Source of the DNA: Carnegiea gigantea
Lineage: Eukaryota; Streptophyta; Magnoliopsida; Caryophyllales; Cactaceae
Length of the DNA: 64,000 nucleotides
Direction: 5' to 3'
Assembly (NCBI GenBank): GCA_029747015.1
Contig: JAKOGI010001254.1
Span: 78,501-142,500 of the forward strand
Under the pieces are notes generated by a model. The model made no database searches, was not told where the DNA came from, and was given only the letters and a program-made list of their open reading frames with translations. Positions 32,501-42,990 of this stretch are shown here, in pieces. Position 1 is the first letter of the stretch; each line of letters starts with the position of its first letter. The translations under genes were made by a program, and so were the position numbers.

Positions 32501-32948
32501 AATATCATCAAGCAAAGGAATGTTTTTTGACTTGAGAAAGTCTCTCTTGTTTCATCAACATGGGTTTAGTCTTTCTTTTTTAGCCTATGGAGGAAGGGAG
32601 GTATGGGCTTATTGAATCTCTTAAGGACTATAAGAGAAGGAAAATTTTTAGGAGATGAATGATCAATATAGTTATTCTCCTTAGACTCCTCTTAATCACA
32701 AGATAGGTCATAAGGGGGATTAGTAAGGGCATCATTATTAGTATCCCCTAACTCACTATAGGAACCTGCTTCTAGATGAGAAGAATAGAAGAAGAAAAAT
32801 TTCAGAGAAAGTGTGAAGGTATTTACAGGTTAACTTATGGCTAATTGGGAAAAGTACCTGGCTCTCTAGCAGATGATGCTAAATGAGAAAACTATTCAGT
32901 CATCATTCTCATCATCTTTTCCATATTATCAATCATCATTCTCTCTAT
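32500..32948 (-). pseudogene. Gag C-terminal and linker remnant of element C, low-coordinate side
   Basis: This is the sense continuation of the gag C-terminus below the hAT MITE: acidic Glu/Asp/Ser-rich fragments in shifting frames, as in the gag to protease linker. No motif is certain. Confidence 0.4.
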
Positions 32949-33400
32949 TAGGGGTGTATGAAACCAGTTAACCAGAGTATTAATCGACCAAAAATCAGTT
33001 AACTGGTTTTTCAGTTCAAAAAAATTCTGAACCATAACCGAATTGAAAATTTTGGATCATCCAAAACTCGAACCGTAACCGAATCGAAAATTTCGGTTAA
33101 CTAGTTTTTTGGTTCGGTTAACCGATATTTTTGTTCGATTACCGGTTAACCATTTACAAATAATAAAAGACTTATACCTTCTTGCTTAAATTTTTCATTT
33201 TTTCATTTTTAAATTCTTTTTTATAAAAATTGAACCTTGATTCCCAAAAATAAATAATAAAAAAAGTGCACATTCTTACCTATTTTTTTTATTTTTTATG
33301 TATATTTTTTTATAAAAATGAAATTATTTTCGGTTCGGTTAACTACTTTTTCAGTTCAGTTTTTTCGGTTTTCATTTTCGGGTTATTTTGCACACCCCTA
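32949..33400. mobile_element. hAT-type MITE 2, inside gag of element C
   Basis: The ends taggggtgt and acacccct-a form a perfect 9-bp inverted repeat. The 8-bp flanks are ctctctat (32941-32948) and ctgtccat (33401-33408), 6 of 8 identical. The body is built of repeated cggttaacc/ggttcggtt words. It is 452 bp and non-coding; the 61-residue ORF inside is chance. Confidence 0.88.
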
Positions 33401-33829
33401 CTGTCCATATTAGTAGTAGATCTCCTTCCAATCTTATCAATATCATTATGACCAGGGCGAGGTTGAATATGAGCAATAGAAGATGGTGGTCTAGGTGCAC
33501 TAAGCATACCGTGAAAAACCAATCTTTAGTAAACACAAGAAGGATATGAGATATGTTGGGAGTTGCTTCTAGGAAATACTCTAGGCTAGGAGTTAGGAAG
33601 CACGCATTTAGTCCACTTCTCCATAAAAAAATTACGATGATTTCTCCACCGTAGGTTAAAGTAAGAAGAGAATATGTCATTGTTAGGTCTTTGGTAGGCT
33701 GTATTTGCTTCACACTATACAGTAACTAACTTATGAGTAAAGTGAGAACAAAAACTCAATGTATAGTCTAACGTGTAGCACTAAGAACAAGACACCAAAA
33801 GAAGTATGGGGAGGTTGGGATTGCATTGT
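33401..33829 (-). pseudogene. Gag central part of element C with zinc knuckle
   Basis: At 33748-33792 the sense strand reads CS-stop-CYTLDYTLSFC, a C-X2-C-X4-H-X4-C knuckle with His changed to Tyr. After it come AYQRPNNDIFSSYFNLRWRNH-type residues, matching the tail after the knuckle in Athila-like gag. The upstream part continues at 55363 after removal of element 4. Confidence 0.72.
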
Positions 33830-35113
33830 TGTTCAGTCTCTAACCGAATGGTTTCTACATCCCTTTAGCCTATAAATAACTCTTAATGCAGTGACTTATT
33901 AACGTTTTGTGTTGTAGGCTTAGAAATAAAGAAGTCAAAAAAGTGGAGCAATTTTAACCTATTTAGAGCTTGAAGCTATGAATGTACTAAAAATGGTGCA
34001 GCAATCATGCCATTTTTAAATATGCCATACCAAAAACAATAGCAAAGAACATAGGAGCAGGAAAATGGCATGGATAGCTCATGCCACCTCCTCTTTGTAG
34101 GAAACTTGAAGAAATACTAAAGAAACTGAAGGTAGAAGAATGGCACAGCTAGTCGTGCCACCTGGCACACACGTGCCGCTTTGCTGGGTTGCGAGTACTT
34201 AAATAGCATTTAGGCTAAAGAAAAAGTGAGAGGAGATATTTTGCTAGAGTTTTATTTGAGTTTTAGTAGCTTTCTCTCACGAATGGTTCGTTATAAATTA
34301 AAAAAACCTCCATTAATGAAACTAAATCATTTGCCTTAATTCTTACATTGATTTAATGTTCTTCCTCAGATTAGTGTTAATTTCATCTTTTCTCTACTAG
34401 ACTCTCAACAATCATCTGTATTTAAACCCAAAGCTCATCGCCAAATTAATGGGTTTCAATGAACAAAGGGCTAATGGGGGAGTATTGGTAAAATCTAAAT
34501 GGATTTGAATATTAATCTACTCCTCAAAACTTTGATAATCCCTTTTGTTATTCATTTATTCTTCAAAGCTCTTCTTCATTGATTCAACTATGGTTATAGA
34601 TCTCAAGCTTCAAGGTTCATCAATGAAAGCTAGTTATAATTGATTGATATTCAATTATGTTTGATTGGTAATTGATTGACTACAGAGCAAGCAAAACCAT
34701 CATCAGGATAAATTCCATTAGTGGGTAATTTTTTCTATCTTCACTTTTGTTGCCTATTATTAGAGTAGATAATCATTAACTTAAATTAGATTTTTCTTTT
34801 GAAGTGATCTATTGAGGATTCCTGGGAAATGTTGGCAGCCATGTTGTACCACGGGCCATGTTGTGCCATATGATCACCTTTTTTTATGTGTTTTGTGTGT
34901 TAATTGCTTGCTTGAGACTAGTAGATTAGTTTAATTAATTTCATTAAGTAGAACTTAGAATCTCTAGTAGTTTAAGTGATTAGACCTACTCTTTAGAGTA
35001 ATTTAGGGTAGTGAATCATCTTAATTCCCTCCACAATCAAGTCAAACCCAAGTAATTCGCCATCATCTCATAGGACGACACTCCCTTTTCTCACCACTGA
35101 AAAATCTTTTTCA
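33830..35113 (+). repeat. 5' LTR of element 4
   Basis: It begins TGTTCAGTCTC and ends ...TTTTTCA, followed by a short spacer and the primer site. It aligns collinearly with 54026-55362, for example ataaataactcttaa, ttaggaaataaagaagt-type and catccgtattta-type stretches. Near 34061-34177 lies a palindrome-rich module upstream of a TATA-like tacttaaatag (34196-34206). Confidence 0.85.
34061..34177 (+). promoter_or_regulatory. GGCA/TGCC palindrome module of element 4 LTR
   Basis: The words atggcatgg and catgcca are followed 77 bases later by ggcacagct, then gtgccacctggcaca and cacgtgcc. The inverted ggcac/gtgcc words can form several hairpins. The module ends about 20 bp before the TATA-like site. 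A collinear copy lies at 40851-40964, upstream of the third ORF. Confidence 0.65.
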
Positions 35114-35119
35114 ACTAAT

Positions 35120-35137
35120 TGGCATCGTTGTCAGGGA
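35120..35137 (+). other. Primer binding site of element 4 (tRNA-Asp type, decayed)
   Basis: TGGCATCGTTGTCAGGGA matches the tRNA-Asp complement at 14 of 18. All four differences are C to T or G to A. It lies six bases after the LTR end. Confidence 0.85.
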
Positions 35138-35389
35138 TGAAGACAGTTTGGATTTACATTGGTTTTAGGCTTGATTATTATACAAAGTTTTTTTTATCAT
35201 TAAGAAAAAAATCCAAAAGAAATTGAAAAAGACAAAAAAATTTAAAAAATGGTGAATAAGTGTTTGGGCAAGGTCACCTAGTTATAGGAGGCTCATTTAA
35301 ATTGAAACCTCATAACTCACCTCGAGGTAACTTAACCCTTAGCACTCACTTTTAGCACAATGGTGGAGGGTGAAGGTTAAGGCTCCCCT
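35138..35389 (+). other. Leader of element 4
   Basis: This is non-coding sequence between the primer site and gag, A-rich at 35190-35250. An ATG at 35250 opens only a short frame. Confidence 0.55.
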
Positions 35390-36605
35390 CGTCTGCAATA
35401 AGCCTATTAAAATCTTCTGTCTCCCAAGATCCACTAATCCATCTTATCTTAGACTCCCAGCAATTTACGAGTAGTCCCCAATATATGACAATGATGCTAA
35501 ATTATTTGGAGATGATACTGCTTACCTATTTCTAACTGAATTTGAAGAAGTGTGTTTGATTATGCAATTCCCTAATGTGCCCCAAGATATTTGTCAGTTG
35601 TGCTTCATCCCTTTTGCATTGAAAGATTTAATGAAAAAATGGATGCATAGTCTACCAGGAAACTCCATTTCCACATGGGATGGGTTTGTGGGTTTTCTTA
35701 ACAAAGTATTTTTCAAATGGTAAAATAGTGAAATTAAGGAATGAAATTAATCACTTTATACAATTGAAAAACGAATCTCATTAGAAGTGTTCTGATGTGT
35801 TGGCATCTATGCCAAATAATCTACGAAAGAGTTGACCATGCCATAAGGACCATGGTGGAATCCATGTGTCAAAGTGGTTTTTTGAACAAGAGAGAGACCA
35901 AGGCATGTGATGTTCTAGAGAAGTTAGTAGAAAAGACCTTACAATTAGAGACCATAAGTGATGATAGCTTAGGTGCCTAAATTAATAGCAAAAGGGAGAG
36001 GTTCATATAGTGGTAGACACTACATATGTTAACACTTATTTAACCACCGTTTAGAACATGTTAAAGGGTATCATTTCCTCCTAAGCACCGAATAATTTTT
36101 CCTCTCCGCAAATGGCTTTATGTTCCCAGTGCTAATCTACTAAGCACTTGTCCATTATTCGCTCAACAACTGACTACAAGCCAAGAGCAAGGACAAGTGA
36201 ATGTTACTTTCCAAAAGCCGAAATTTTACCCCTATTCTCCTACAGACAACCTACGGTGGTTTAAGCACCCTAATTTTTCATGAACCCACCAAAATACTTT
36301 AATGCCATGCTCAAGGAGGTGGTTTCAAGTCAACACCTCCTCTTCTTGTCAACGACCACCATTTCAAGGGGCATACAATGCTTCTAGAAGGCCTCTTCAT
36401 CAATCGATTGTTGCTCAATCTTATCCTTCTCCTAGTTACAACGGCTTTGACAAAATGACCAGGAGACTTCATGATATAGAGAGCATGATGAGAGAGCTTA
36501 GAGAGTTTGATGGGAAGGTGATGAAGACCATGAGTGAACAATTTGCTCAATTAGTCATATCAAATAGGGAAATAGGGACTTTTCTAGTCAACTTGAAGTG
36601 AACCT
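35390..36605 (+). pseudogene. Gag of element 4, broken
   Basis: Readable blocks: AYLFLTEFEEVCLIMQFPNV (35521-35580), IPFALKDLMKKWMHSLPGNS and STWDGFV, then after a shift MCQSGFLNKRE and LEKLVEKTLQLE (35860-35950). The zinc knuckle at 36121-36162 reads CSQC-stop-STKHLSII with the last Cys changed to Arg. The C-terminal 36302-36601 frame has a helical region around FDGKVMKTMSEQFAQL. The order matches the gag of element C. Confidence 0.82.
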
Positions 36606-36662
36606 GAGAGGAGGATTATCTTCTTCTTTTTTTGACCTAAATGATATAAGGAAAGTGATGTT

Positions 36663-37025
36663 GTGATTTCTTTACAGCCGGGTAAGAAAGTGGGCACTGA
36701 TGTGGGTGAAAACGATATGAATGTGTCCTCTTCTCCTTCTTCTTATCTTTCTACTTCCCAAAAATGTTTTTATCATGATGTGAAAATTCCCCCATCCAAT
36801 TCCTTTTCTCCTAAAGGTATGGGAGGCCCTAAAGAGGGCGGCTCTTCGGATCCTATCAATTCTACACCTTCTAAGGCAACCCTTACTTCTTCTCCAATGA
36901 TTTCTAAGTCTATTCCTCTTGTTCCTAATCAATTAAAAGGAAAGAAGGCTCAATCTCATGTCGACAAGATAAGGAAGACATTTTTCCAAATTAAGATCAA
37001 TATTCTCCTCCTTTATGTGATTTAA
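36663..37025 (+). pseudogene. Gag to protease linker of element 4
   Basis: The 120-residue frame is Ser/Pro-rich (SSSPSSYLSTSQ), then shows KGKKAQSHVDKIRKTF and IKINI, the block found just before the protease in this lineage. A frame break follows at about 37020. Confidence 0.65.
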
Positions 37026-37059
37026 AAAATGCCCCCCCTACGCTCATTTTCTTAAAGAA

Positions 37060-37448
37060 TTGTGCACAACAAAGAAGGCCACTAGTGTTCCCCAAAGAGC
37101 CTTTTTGACCTCTAATGTGAGTTTAATCATTTCTAATCAAGGTCCTGTCAAGTATAAGGACCCAGGATGTCTCACAATTTCAATTGTCATTGGCAATCAA
37201 ACATATATGGGGCCTTACTTGCCCTTGTTGCTAATGTCAATGTCTTGCCTTTCACATTATATGAGAGATTAGGGTTAGGTAAGCATAAAACTGAGGTTGT
37301 TGTGAGTCTCGAGAATGAAATACCAGTGATTCTGGGTCGATCATTTCTTACTACTGCATATTCTCTTATTAATTGTATGGATGTAAAAATGAAATTAACT
37401 TTTGCGAATATGACAATGGAATTTAATGTGTTTAACCTCCAAACGTAA
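37060..37448 (+). pseudogene. Aspartic protease of element 4, active site mutated
   Basis: The first frame (37060-37272) gives CTTKKATSVPQRAFL and KYKDPGCLTISIVIGNQTY. The second (37167-37448) gives GALLALVANVNVLPFTLYE, then IPVILGRSFLTTAYSLINC and MKLTFANMTMEFNVF. The usual LDLGASVN active site appears as LALVANVN, so the catalytic Asp is replaced by Ala and the Gly by Val. Confidence 0.8.
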
Positions 37449-37879
37449 CATGTGGGATTTGATGATGTGGAGCATTCCACTCTTAATTGGGTAGGTCAAT
37501 TTTCTTTAGAAGAAGTAGAATTTGATCATGAAGAGGAAATGATGTCTTGTGTGCATGAGTCACTTTGCATAATATGAGCCCGAATATGACACATTTGCAT
37601 TTGAGGATCAATGTGATCACTTGATACATGCATCCATTCTTATCCATCACTTCTCTCCCATCTGCATATGATGAGGCATTGCTATTGTGCCTTTATATTC
37701 ATCTCTTGAACAGAAGCCCCTTTCTAATATACTCAAATATGTATTCTTGGGCCTATATGAGTCTTTCCTGGTGATAATTACTAATGATATGAATCTGGAT
37801 CAAAAACCCAAGTCCTTGACTTGTTTAGGGAAAACAAAGAAGCTTTAAGGTGGACTTGGGGAGACATTAGAGGCATCAG

Positions 37880-38640
37880 TTCTACCATTGTGTAACTTAG
37901 GATTCATCTTGAGGATGATACTAAGCCTTACCGTGACAGACAGAGAATGTTGAACCCTACCTTACAAAAAGTGTTGAGGAAGGAAATTCTTAAGTAGTTG
38001 GATCGTGACATCATTTACCCCATCTTGGATAGTGAGTGGGTAAGTACCATGTAAGTTGTTCCTTGAAAGATAAGTATTACTATAATTAAGAACAACGGGG
38101 TTGAACTTATTCCCACGAGAATCCAATCTAAGTGGAGGATATGCATTAATTATAGAAAGTTAAACTCCACCATCAGAAAGGACCACTTCACTTTACCCTT
38201 TTGGATCAAATGCTAGAAACGCTAGATGGGCAAGCTCTTTATTGCTTTGTTGATGATTATTCCGGCTGCACCCATGTCCTATTGCCCTCGTATACTAAGA
38301 AAAGACTACATTTACATGCCCTTTTGGCACTTATGCCTTTAGAAGGATGTCATTGGTCTATGCAATGCTCCAACAACCTTTTAAAGGTGTATGATATACA
38401 CATTTTTTAATTTAGTTTAGTAATGTCTTGAAATTTTATAGATGATTTCTCCGTTTACGGGACTCTTTTCTTGATTGCTTGCCTAACTTGGAAAAGGTAT
38501 TAAAAAGGTGTCGAGATAAGCATTTGACCCTTAATTGAGAAAAATGTCATTTTATGAAAAAAGGGGATTGTTTTGTGTCATATCATTTCAATTGAGAGGA
38601 TAAGGTAGACAAGGCCAAGGTGGATTTGATTACAAACCTT
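37880..38640 (+). pseudogene. Reverse transcriptase of element 4, heavily decayed
   Basis: Pieces in changing frames: LNPTLQKVLRKEIL (37960-38000), SKWRICINYRKLNSTIRKDHF (38130-38190), IGLCNAPTTF (about 38350-38385), then NFIDDFSVYGTLF at 38434-38470 with both catalytic Asp residues kept. The GHV..EGI-type region near 38565-38620 is barely legible. More than ten stops are present. Confidence 0.78.
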
Positions 38641-38849
38641 CCCCTCCCCATTTATGCGAAAGGCAGTCGTTCTTTTCATAGACAGACCAATTTCTATTGA
38701 AGGTTAAGGCTTTAGCAAGATTGGTAAGCCCTTGTTTTCACTCCTATCTAAGGATGTGTCCTTCCACCTCTTAAAGGAGTGTGAAGTGGCATTTACGAAG
38801 CTTAAAAAAGGATTAACCACAGTTCCCATTTTGTATCTTTCCATTTGGG

Positions 38850-39200
38850 GATAGCAATTTGAGCTCATGTGGGATGCATCTAACTTGGTAGGGGTAGTTT
38901 TTGGTCAAAAAGTTGATAAGAAGCCCCATGTAATTTACTATTTAAGCTATACTTTGAAAGAAGTGCAACTAAGCTTCACCATGACCAAGGAGTTTTTAAC
39001 GATAGTCTTTCGTTTTAAAAAGTTCAAAGAGTTGATAAGAAGCCCCATGTAGTTTACTATGCGAGTTATACTTTGAAAGAAATGCAAGTAAGCTTCACTA
39101 TGACCAAGAAAGAGTTTTTAGCGATAGTCTTTGGTTTTGAAAAGTTTAAACCCCACCTCATAGGGCTCGATTGTTTGTGATTGTTTCTAGGGAATGTACC
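38850..39200 (+). pseudogene. RNase H of element 4 with internal duplication
   Basis: The frame from 38867 reads MWDASNLVGVVFGQKVDKKPHVIYY and then a TKEFLTIVFRFKKF block. The segment then repeats: DKKPHVVYYASYTLKE and MTKKEFLAIVFGFEKFK. The second copy is closer to the usual RNase H sequence. Confidence 0.78.
38912..39151 (+). repeat. 119-bp tandem duplication in RNase H of element 4
   Basis: Copies at 38912-39030 and 39031-39151 both begin gttgataagaagccccatg. I count about a dozen differences plus one 3-base indel, so the duplication is not recent. Its length is not a multiple of three, so it breaks the frame. Confidence 0.9.
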
Positions 39201-39589
39201 ACTTTGAAAAAAACTTTTTGACAAATAGGATGTCAAACCTAGACTTATTCGATGGATAATGGTACTTCAAGAGTTGATTTTGAAATTAAAGACCAAAAGA
39301 GGTCCGAAAGCTCCTTAGTGGATCATCAATCTAGGATTGTGATTGATGATGCACAAGAAACCCCTATTTGTGAATTTTTTTCCAGATGAACAGCTTGTTA
39401 GGGCTTAATTGGAGCTGTGATATGCTGACATTATCAATTACTTAGCTGGGGAGAATGCCTAGGAAATGGACTAAAGATGATAAGGCACATCTCCATGCAT
39501 TGATTAGGTTTTTCATAAGAGATGATTCCTATTTGTTCAAGTGTTACCAAGACCAAATCATTAGAAGGCGTGTGTCTAATGAGTAAATT

Positions 39590-40110
39590 CTTAGTGTCCT
39601 ATTATTTTGTCATGACCCTACATGTGGGGGGCACTTTAGTTAAAGGATGACTGCTATAAAATTTTTCAATGTGGTTTTTATTAGCTAGCCCTATTCAAGG
39701 GTGCCCAAGAATATTGTTAACATTGCCTGCATTATCAATAATTAGGGAAAATTAGTAGGAAGGATATGACGCCCCTCACCCCTATTGTTGTGGTATACAT
39801 ATTTGATGTGTGGGAATAAATATATTCTTGTTTGCATCGATTATGCATCTAAGGGAGTTGAGGTTATCTCCATGAGGACAAATGATACTTGACATTAGAT
39901 TCCTATTGTAGAACATTTTTGCCTGTTGTGCGATGTCTCATACTATTATAAGTGACTAAAGAACTCATTTTGATAATAGGTCCTTTCACGCCTTCTTAAG
40001 AAGGTGCTCCATCATCCACCTTCTTGCCAACCCATATCACCCTCAAACAAATGTTCATGTAGAAGTGTCCAGCTGTCAAATCAAGCAAATCTTAGAGATG
40101 ACTATGATAA
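39590..40110 (+). pseudogene. Integrase core of element 4
   Basis: The block near 39815-39890 reads GNKYILVCIDYASKGVEVIS. At 39940-40085 come IISD-stop-RTHFDNRSFHAFLRRC, then PYHPQTNVHVEVSS with the Asp and Glu of the DDE triad. The first Asp region near 39790 is damaged. Confidence 0.78.
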
Positions 40111-40263
40111 AAAAATATAAGGGGTAGGGCAAATAAAATCTTATGTGGGCCTACCAAATAGCCCTTAAGACTCCCTTATAGGGTGGTCTATGGTCATTCT
40201 TGTCGTGTACTCGTTGAGCCTGACCATTGACCTTGGTCGGCAATTAAGACCTTTAATTATGAT

Positions 40264-40615
40264 TTGAAAGCTGTAGGTGAAGAGAGGAAGTTGAGCTTAA
40301 ATGAACTTGAGGAGATTAGAAGGGAAGCTTATAAGAACACTAGATTGAGTAAAGAAAGGGAAAAAATCTTTCATGACAAGCGCATTATAGAAAAGATTTC
40401 TCTCTGGGGCCAAAAAAACAATATATCTGACTCTGGACTTCACCTATTTCGTAGAAAGCTTACGTCTAGATGGATAGGTCCTTTTGTGATCGCAAAAGTG
40501 TTTCCTTACGAAGCAATTGAGATCAAGGACCCTGCTAATAACCACACATTCTAAGTTAATGGGCATAGGTAAAAGGAATTCTTTGAAATGCCTAGTAAAG
40601 AGGATGTGGAATGTC
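40264..40615 (+). pseudogene. Integrase C-terminal region of element 4
   Basis: The 96-residue open frame reads LSLNELEEIRREAYKN, then LTSRWIGPFVIAKVFPYEAI and IKDPANNHTF, ending at a stop before VNGHR. This is the GPF-type C-terminal module. After the stop the tail continues to about 40615. Confidence 0.82.
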
Positions 40616-41500
40616 TCTTACTCCATAAGCCTTCTTAATGCAAGTAGGCAATATCTCATCTTGATGCACATATGTGAATAGTTATGACTATGTATGGAGT
40701 GTGTGTTGAAAAAATAAAAAAAGCAAAAACAAATGAGAAGAGAAAAGGAGAAAGAAAAAAATAATACATATGAAAAGAAAACAAGAGTGGGAAGAAAAGA
40801 GAGAAGAGAAAAGCAAGAAAAAGTGGAGATGATGAAAAAGGATTGGCAAAAAAATGGCAATGGGAGCCCATGCCAAGTGGCATTCCCTTGCCATAGAAAA
40901 AGGAAAGTAAAATAGCAACAATGATTTGGTACAGTGAGATTGTGCCACCTGGCACAAGCGTGCCAGATCATAGGCTATAGAATGCTGGAAAGAAAATCTC
41001 CATGCCATGCACCTACTACATCAAAAACTCAACTTTTTCTTCCTTCTTCCTCATTTTCCTCTATTCTTGTTTCCCCTTTCTCTGCCTACCCAAAACTTTC
41101 TTCATCTACCCTCTTACTCCTCACTCAAATCTCACCTTAATCATTACATATCTTCCTAAATTCTTCTAATTTCCCTCAAAATTTCTATTTCCCACAAAAT
41201 TTCTAACCACATTTATCTCTTTCTTTCGCCCCAGTTACCTACTTTCTCTCTATATTAAATTCTTCTAATTTCCCTAAAAAGTTCTACTTCCTATAAAATT
41301 TCTACCGACATTCATCTCTTTCTTTCACCCCATTTGCCCACTTTCTCTCTATAAAACTCTAACATAAATTGCGGAGGTTGAAGGTAGTATAAAAGACAGC
41401 TTATCACTTAACGCTATTTCAACACAAATCAGGCTTGGAAAAAGCAATTTGGAGCACGAGGAACTAGATTCATCAATTCCATCTAAGTAAGGATTCCCAG
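40616..41500 (+). other. Spacer between pol and third ORF, element 4
   Basis: This is about 0.9 kb, purine-rich then pyrimidine-rich. It carries a second copy of the LTR module (40851-40964), a TATA-like tatagaa (40976-40982) and a repeated tctctttctttc/aatttctac stretch (41160-41350) before the third ORF. The large minus-strand ORFs here (40618-41008) are low-complexity Phe/Ser/Leu shadows. Confidence 0.6.
40851..40964 (+). promoter_or_regulatory. Copy of the element 4 LTR module upstream of the third ORF
   Basis: The words atggca, catgcca and, 74 bases after the first, ggtacag then gtgccacctggcaca and cgtgcc appear in the same order and spacing as at 34061-34177 in the LTR. The 15-base core gtgccacctggcaca is identical. 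A TATA-like word follows within 12 bp. An internal promoter is one explanation; the function is inferred. Confidence 0.6.
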
Positions 41501-42990
41501 CATGGGCAAAAATAGAGTGGGTGAAGCTTTCACAACACTCTCCCTCCTAAAGAAGTCAATAAGGGCTTTTTCTTCTTTAAATACACTAACAAGGGGCAAA
41601 GGTAAGTCTAATGCCTTTCCCTTAATCCTTCCTCTAAGTACTTGGGGCTTACAATTTGTAAATGATGACCAAAGAGTTAAATATAAGAAATTGAGTAGTA
41701 GGATGACTTTACAGCAAAATATTGGCATGTGGAATCATTAAGGGCATTGAGAATGTTAGATGATTTAGGTACCCTACTAGATAATTTGCATTCACCTAAT
41801 TATGTGGAAATGAAATGTGCGTCATATGATAGACTTGTGCTTAAACTCTTGACTTCCCTTCATGTGGATTAGGTTAGATCCTATCAAGGTAATGAGGTGC
41901 TAATCAGTTTTGTATGTTCAATACTGATCATAAAATAAGTTTAAGAGGGTTTAATAAGCTCTTTCACCTTTCGGTGCATGCCGATGCCTTTAGAGACATC
42001 CCTAATTGATGAAAATCCAACCCCGCTTAGTTAAGCATCACTTGTTCCAAGTGATAAGACATATTCTGATAGGTTTGGAAGACCTCGAGTATTTGACTCT
42101 AGTAGAGCAAAGGTCACGGGTATATGTAATATCAACATTCGCTACTTACAATGTTCGATGACAAATATTATCTTTCACCATTAAGATTGCCAAAATGTGT
42201 GTAGGAAAGTAGAGTTGTTCATTATTTGGTGTGCTTTGGTTGGCACACATATAAGCACCGGTGCTTTCATCATTCTCTATCTTGCAGGGCTGGCTAAACA
42301 ACCCACCAAAATATAATCGGTGTTGAGGCACAATCACCACTCTAGCCCAAGCATTAAATTATGGTGGGGAACTTAGGTCCCTTGAATCTCATTTATTAAA
42401 AGGAAATCTTGCTTGCTCTACATTGGGCCACACGACCATGATTGATACCAAGGGTGACACTTACAAATACCCCCATAAATAAATACTCTTTATTTTTCTT
42501 AATACGGCACAGACAGCAATAGCTAATAAGAGTAATTGGTCTTGTGATGGGGTGGTCATCTACAAGGAGGCTATGGGATAAGACATTAATAAGGGGCATG
42601 ATGATAATAAGGGAGAAGGCGAAGAGAAGGAATACAAGGGCCACGAGGGGAATGCCATGCAAGTGGTGAATAATCCCACACAACAACCCCAATTCCATCA
42701 ACCATCTTCATTCGAAATGGGGGATTCCCCCTCCTCGGCGCATATAACCTTTGATAGTGCATTCCTCCAGTCTTTCTCCAACCTCTAAGTACAGGTAGCC
42801 GACCTACAAGAGGGTTACACCGAGATAAGACAACATATTCACTGTATCGCAAGGCATATGGATTCTATTGAGGAGGGTGTCATATATTTTAGAGGTTTCG
42901 TTGACCGCCAAGAGGAGAGAGAGTTAATGAGCATAAGGCGAGAAGAGGAACAAGCCATAAGAGAGGCCCACGAATTAGAGGAGTGATAGA
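41500..42990 (+). pseudogene. Third ORF (ATHILA ORF-1 type) of element 4, broken
   Basis: The frame 41502-41741 starts MGKNRVGEAF and reads LQFVNDDQRVKYKKLSSR. Later pieces include CASYDRLVLKLLTSLHVD-like residues near 41820-41870, a block with FGRPRVFDSSRAK (about 42070-42115), TGAFIIYHLAGLAKQP (about 42265-42305) and LNYGGELRSL. The C-terminal part (42660-42980) gives NPTQQPQFHQPSSFEM and a coiled coil with DSIEEGVIYFRGFVDRQEERE. The family fits PF03078/PF20167-like plant retroelement proteins. Its role is unknown. Confidence 0.75.

Noticed and set aside
33783..33870. Possible start of the element 4 LTR at 33870 (tataaataac)
   Set aside because: Similarity to the other LTR continues upstream to TGTTCAG at 33830, and only that start gives matching flanks (attgt/atagt) and a purine-leaning tract at 54011.
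40618..41008. Three overlapping minus-strand ORFs that look like membrane proteins
   Set aside because: They are low-complexity Phe/Leu/Ser translations of a purine-rich spacer of element 4, in three frames at once.
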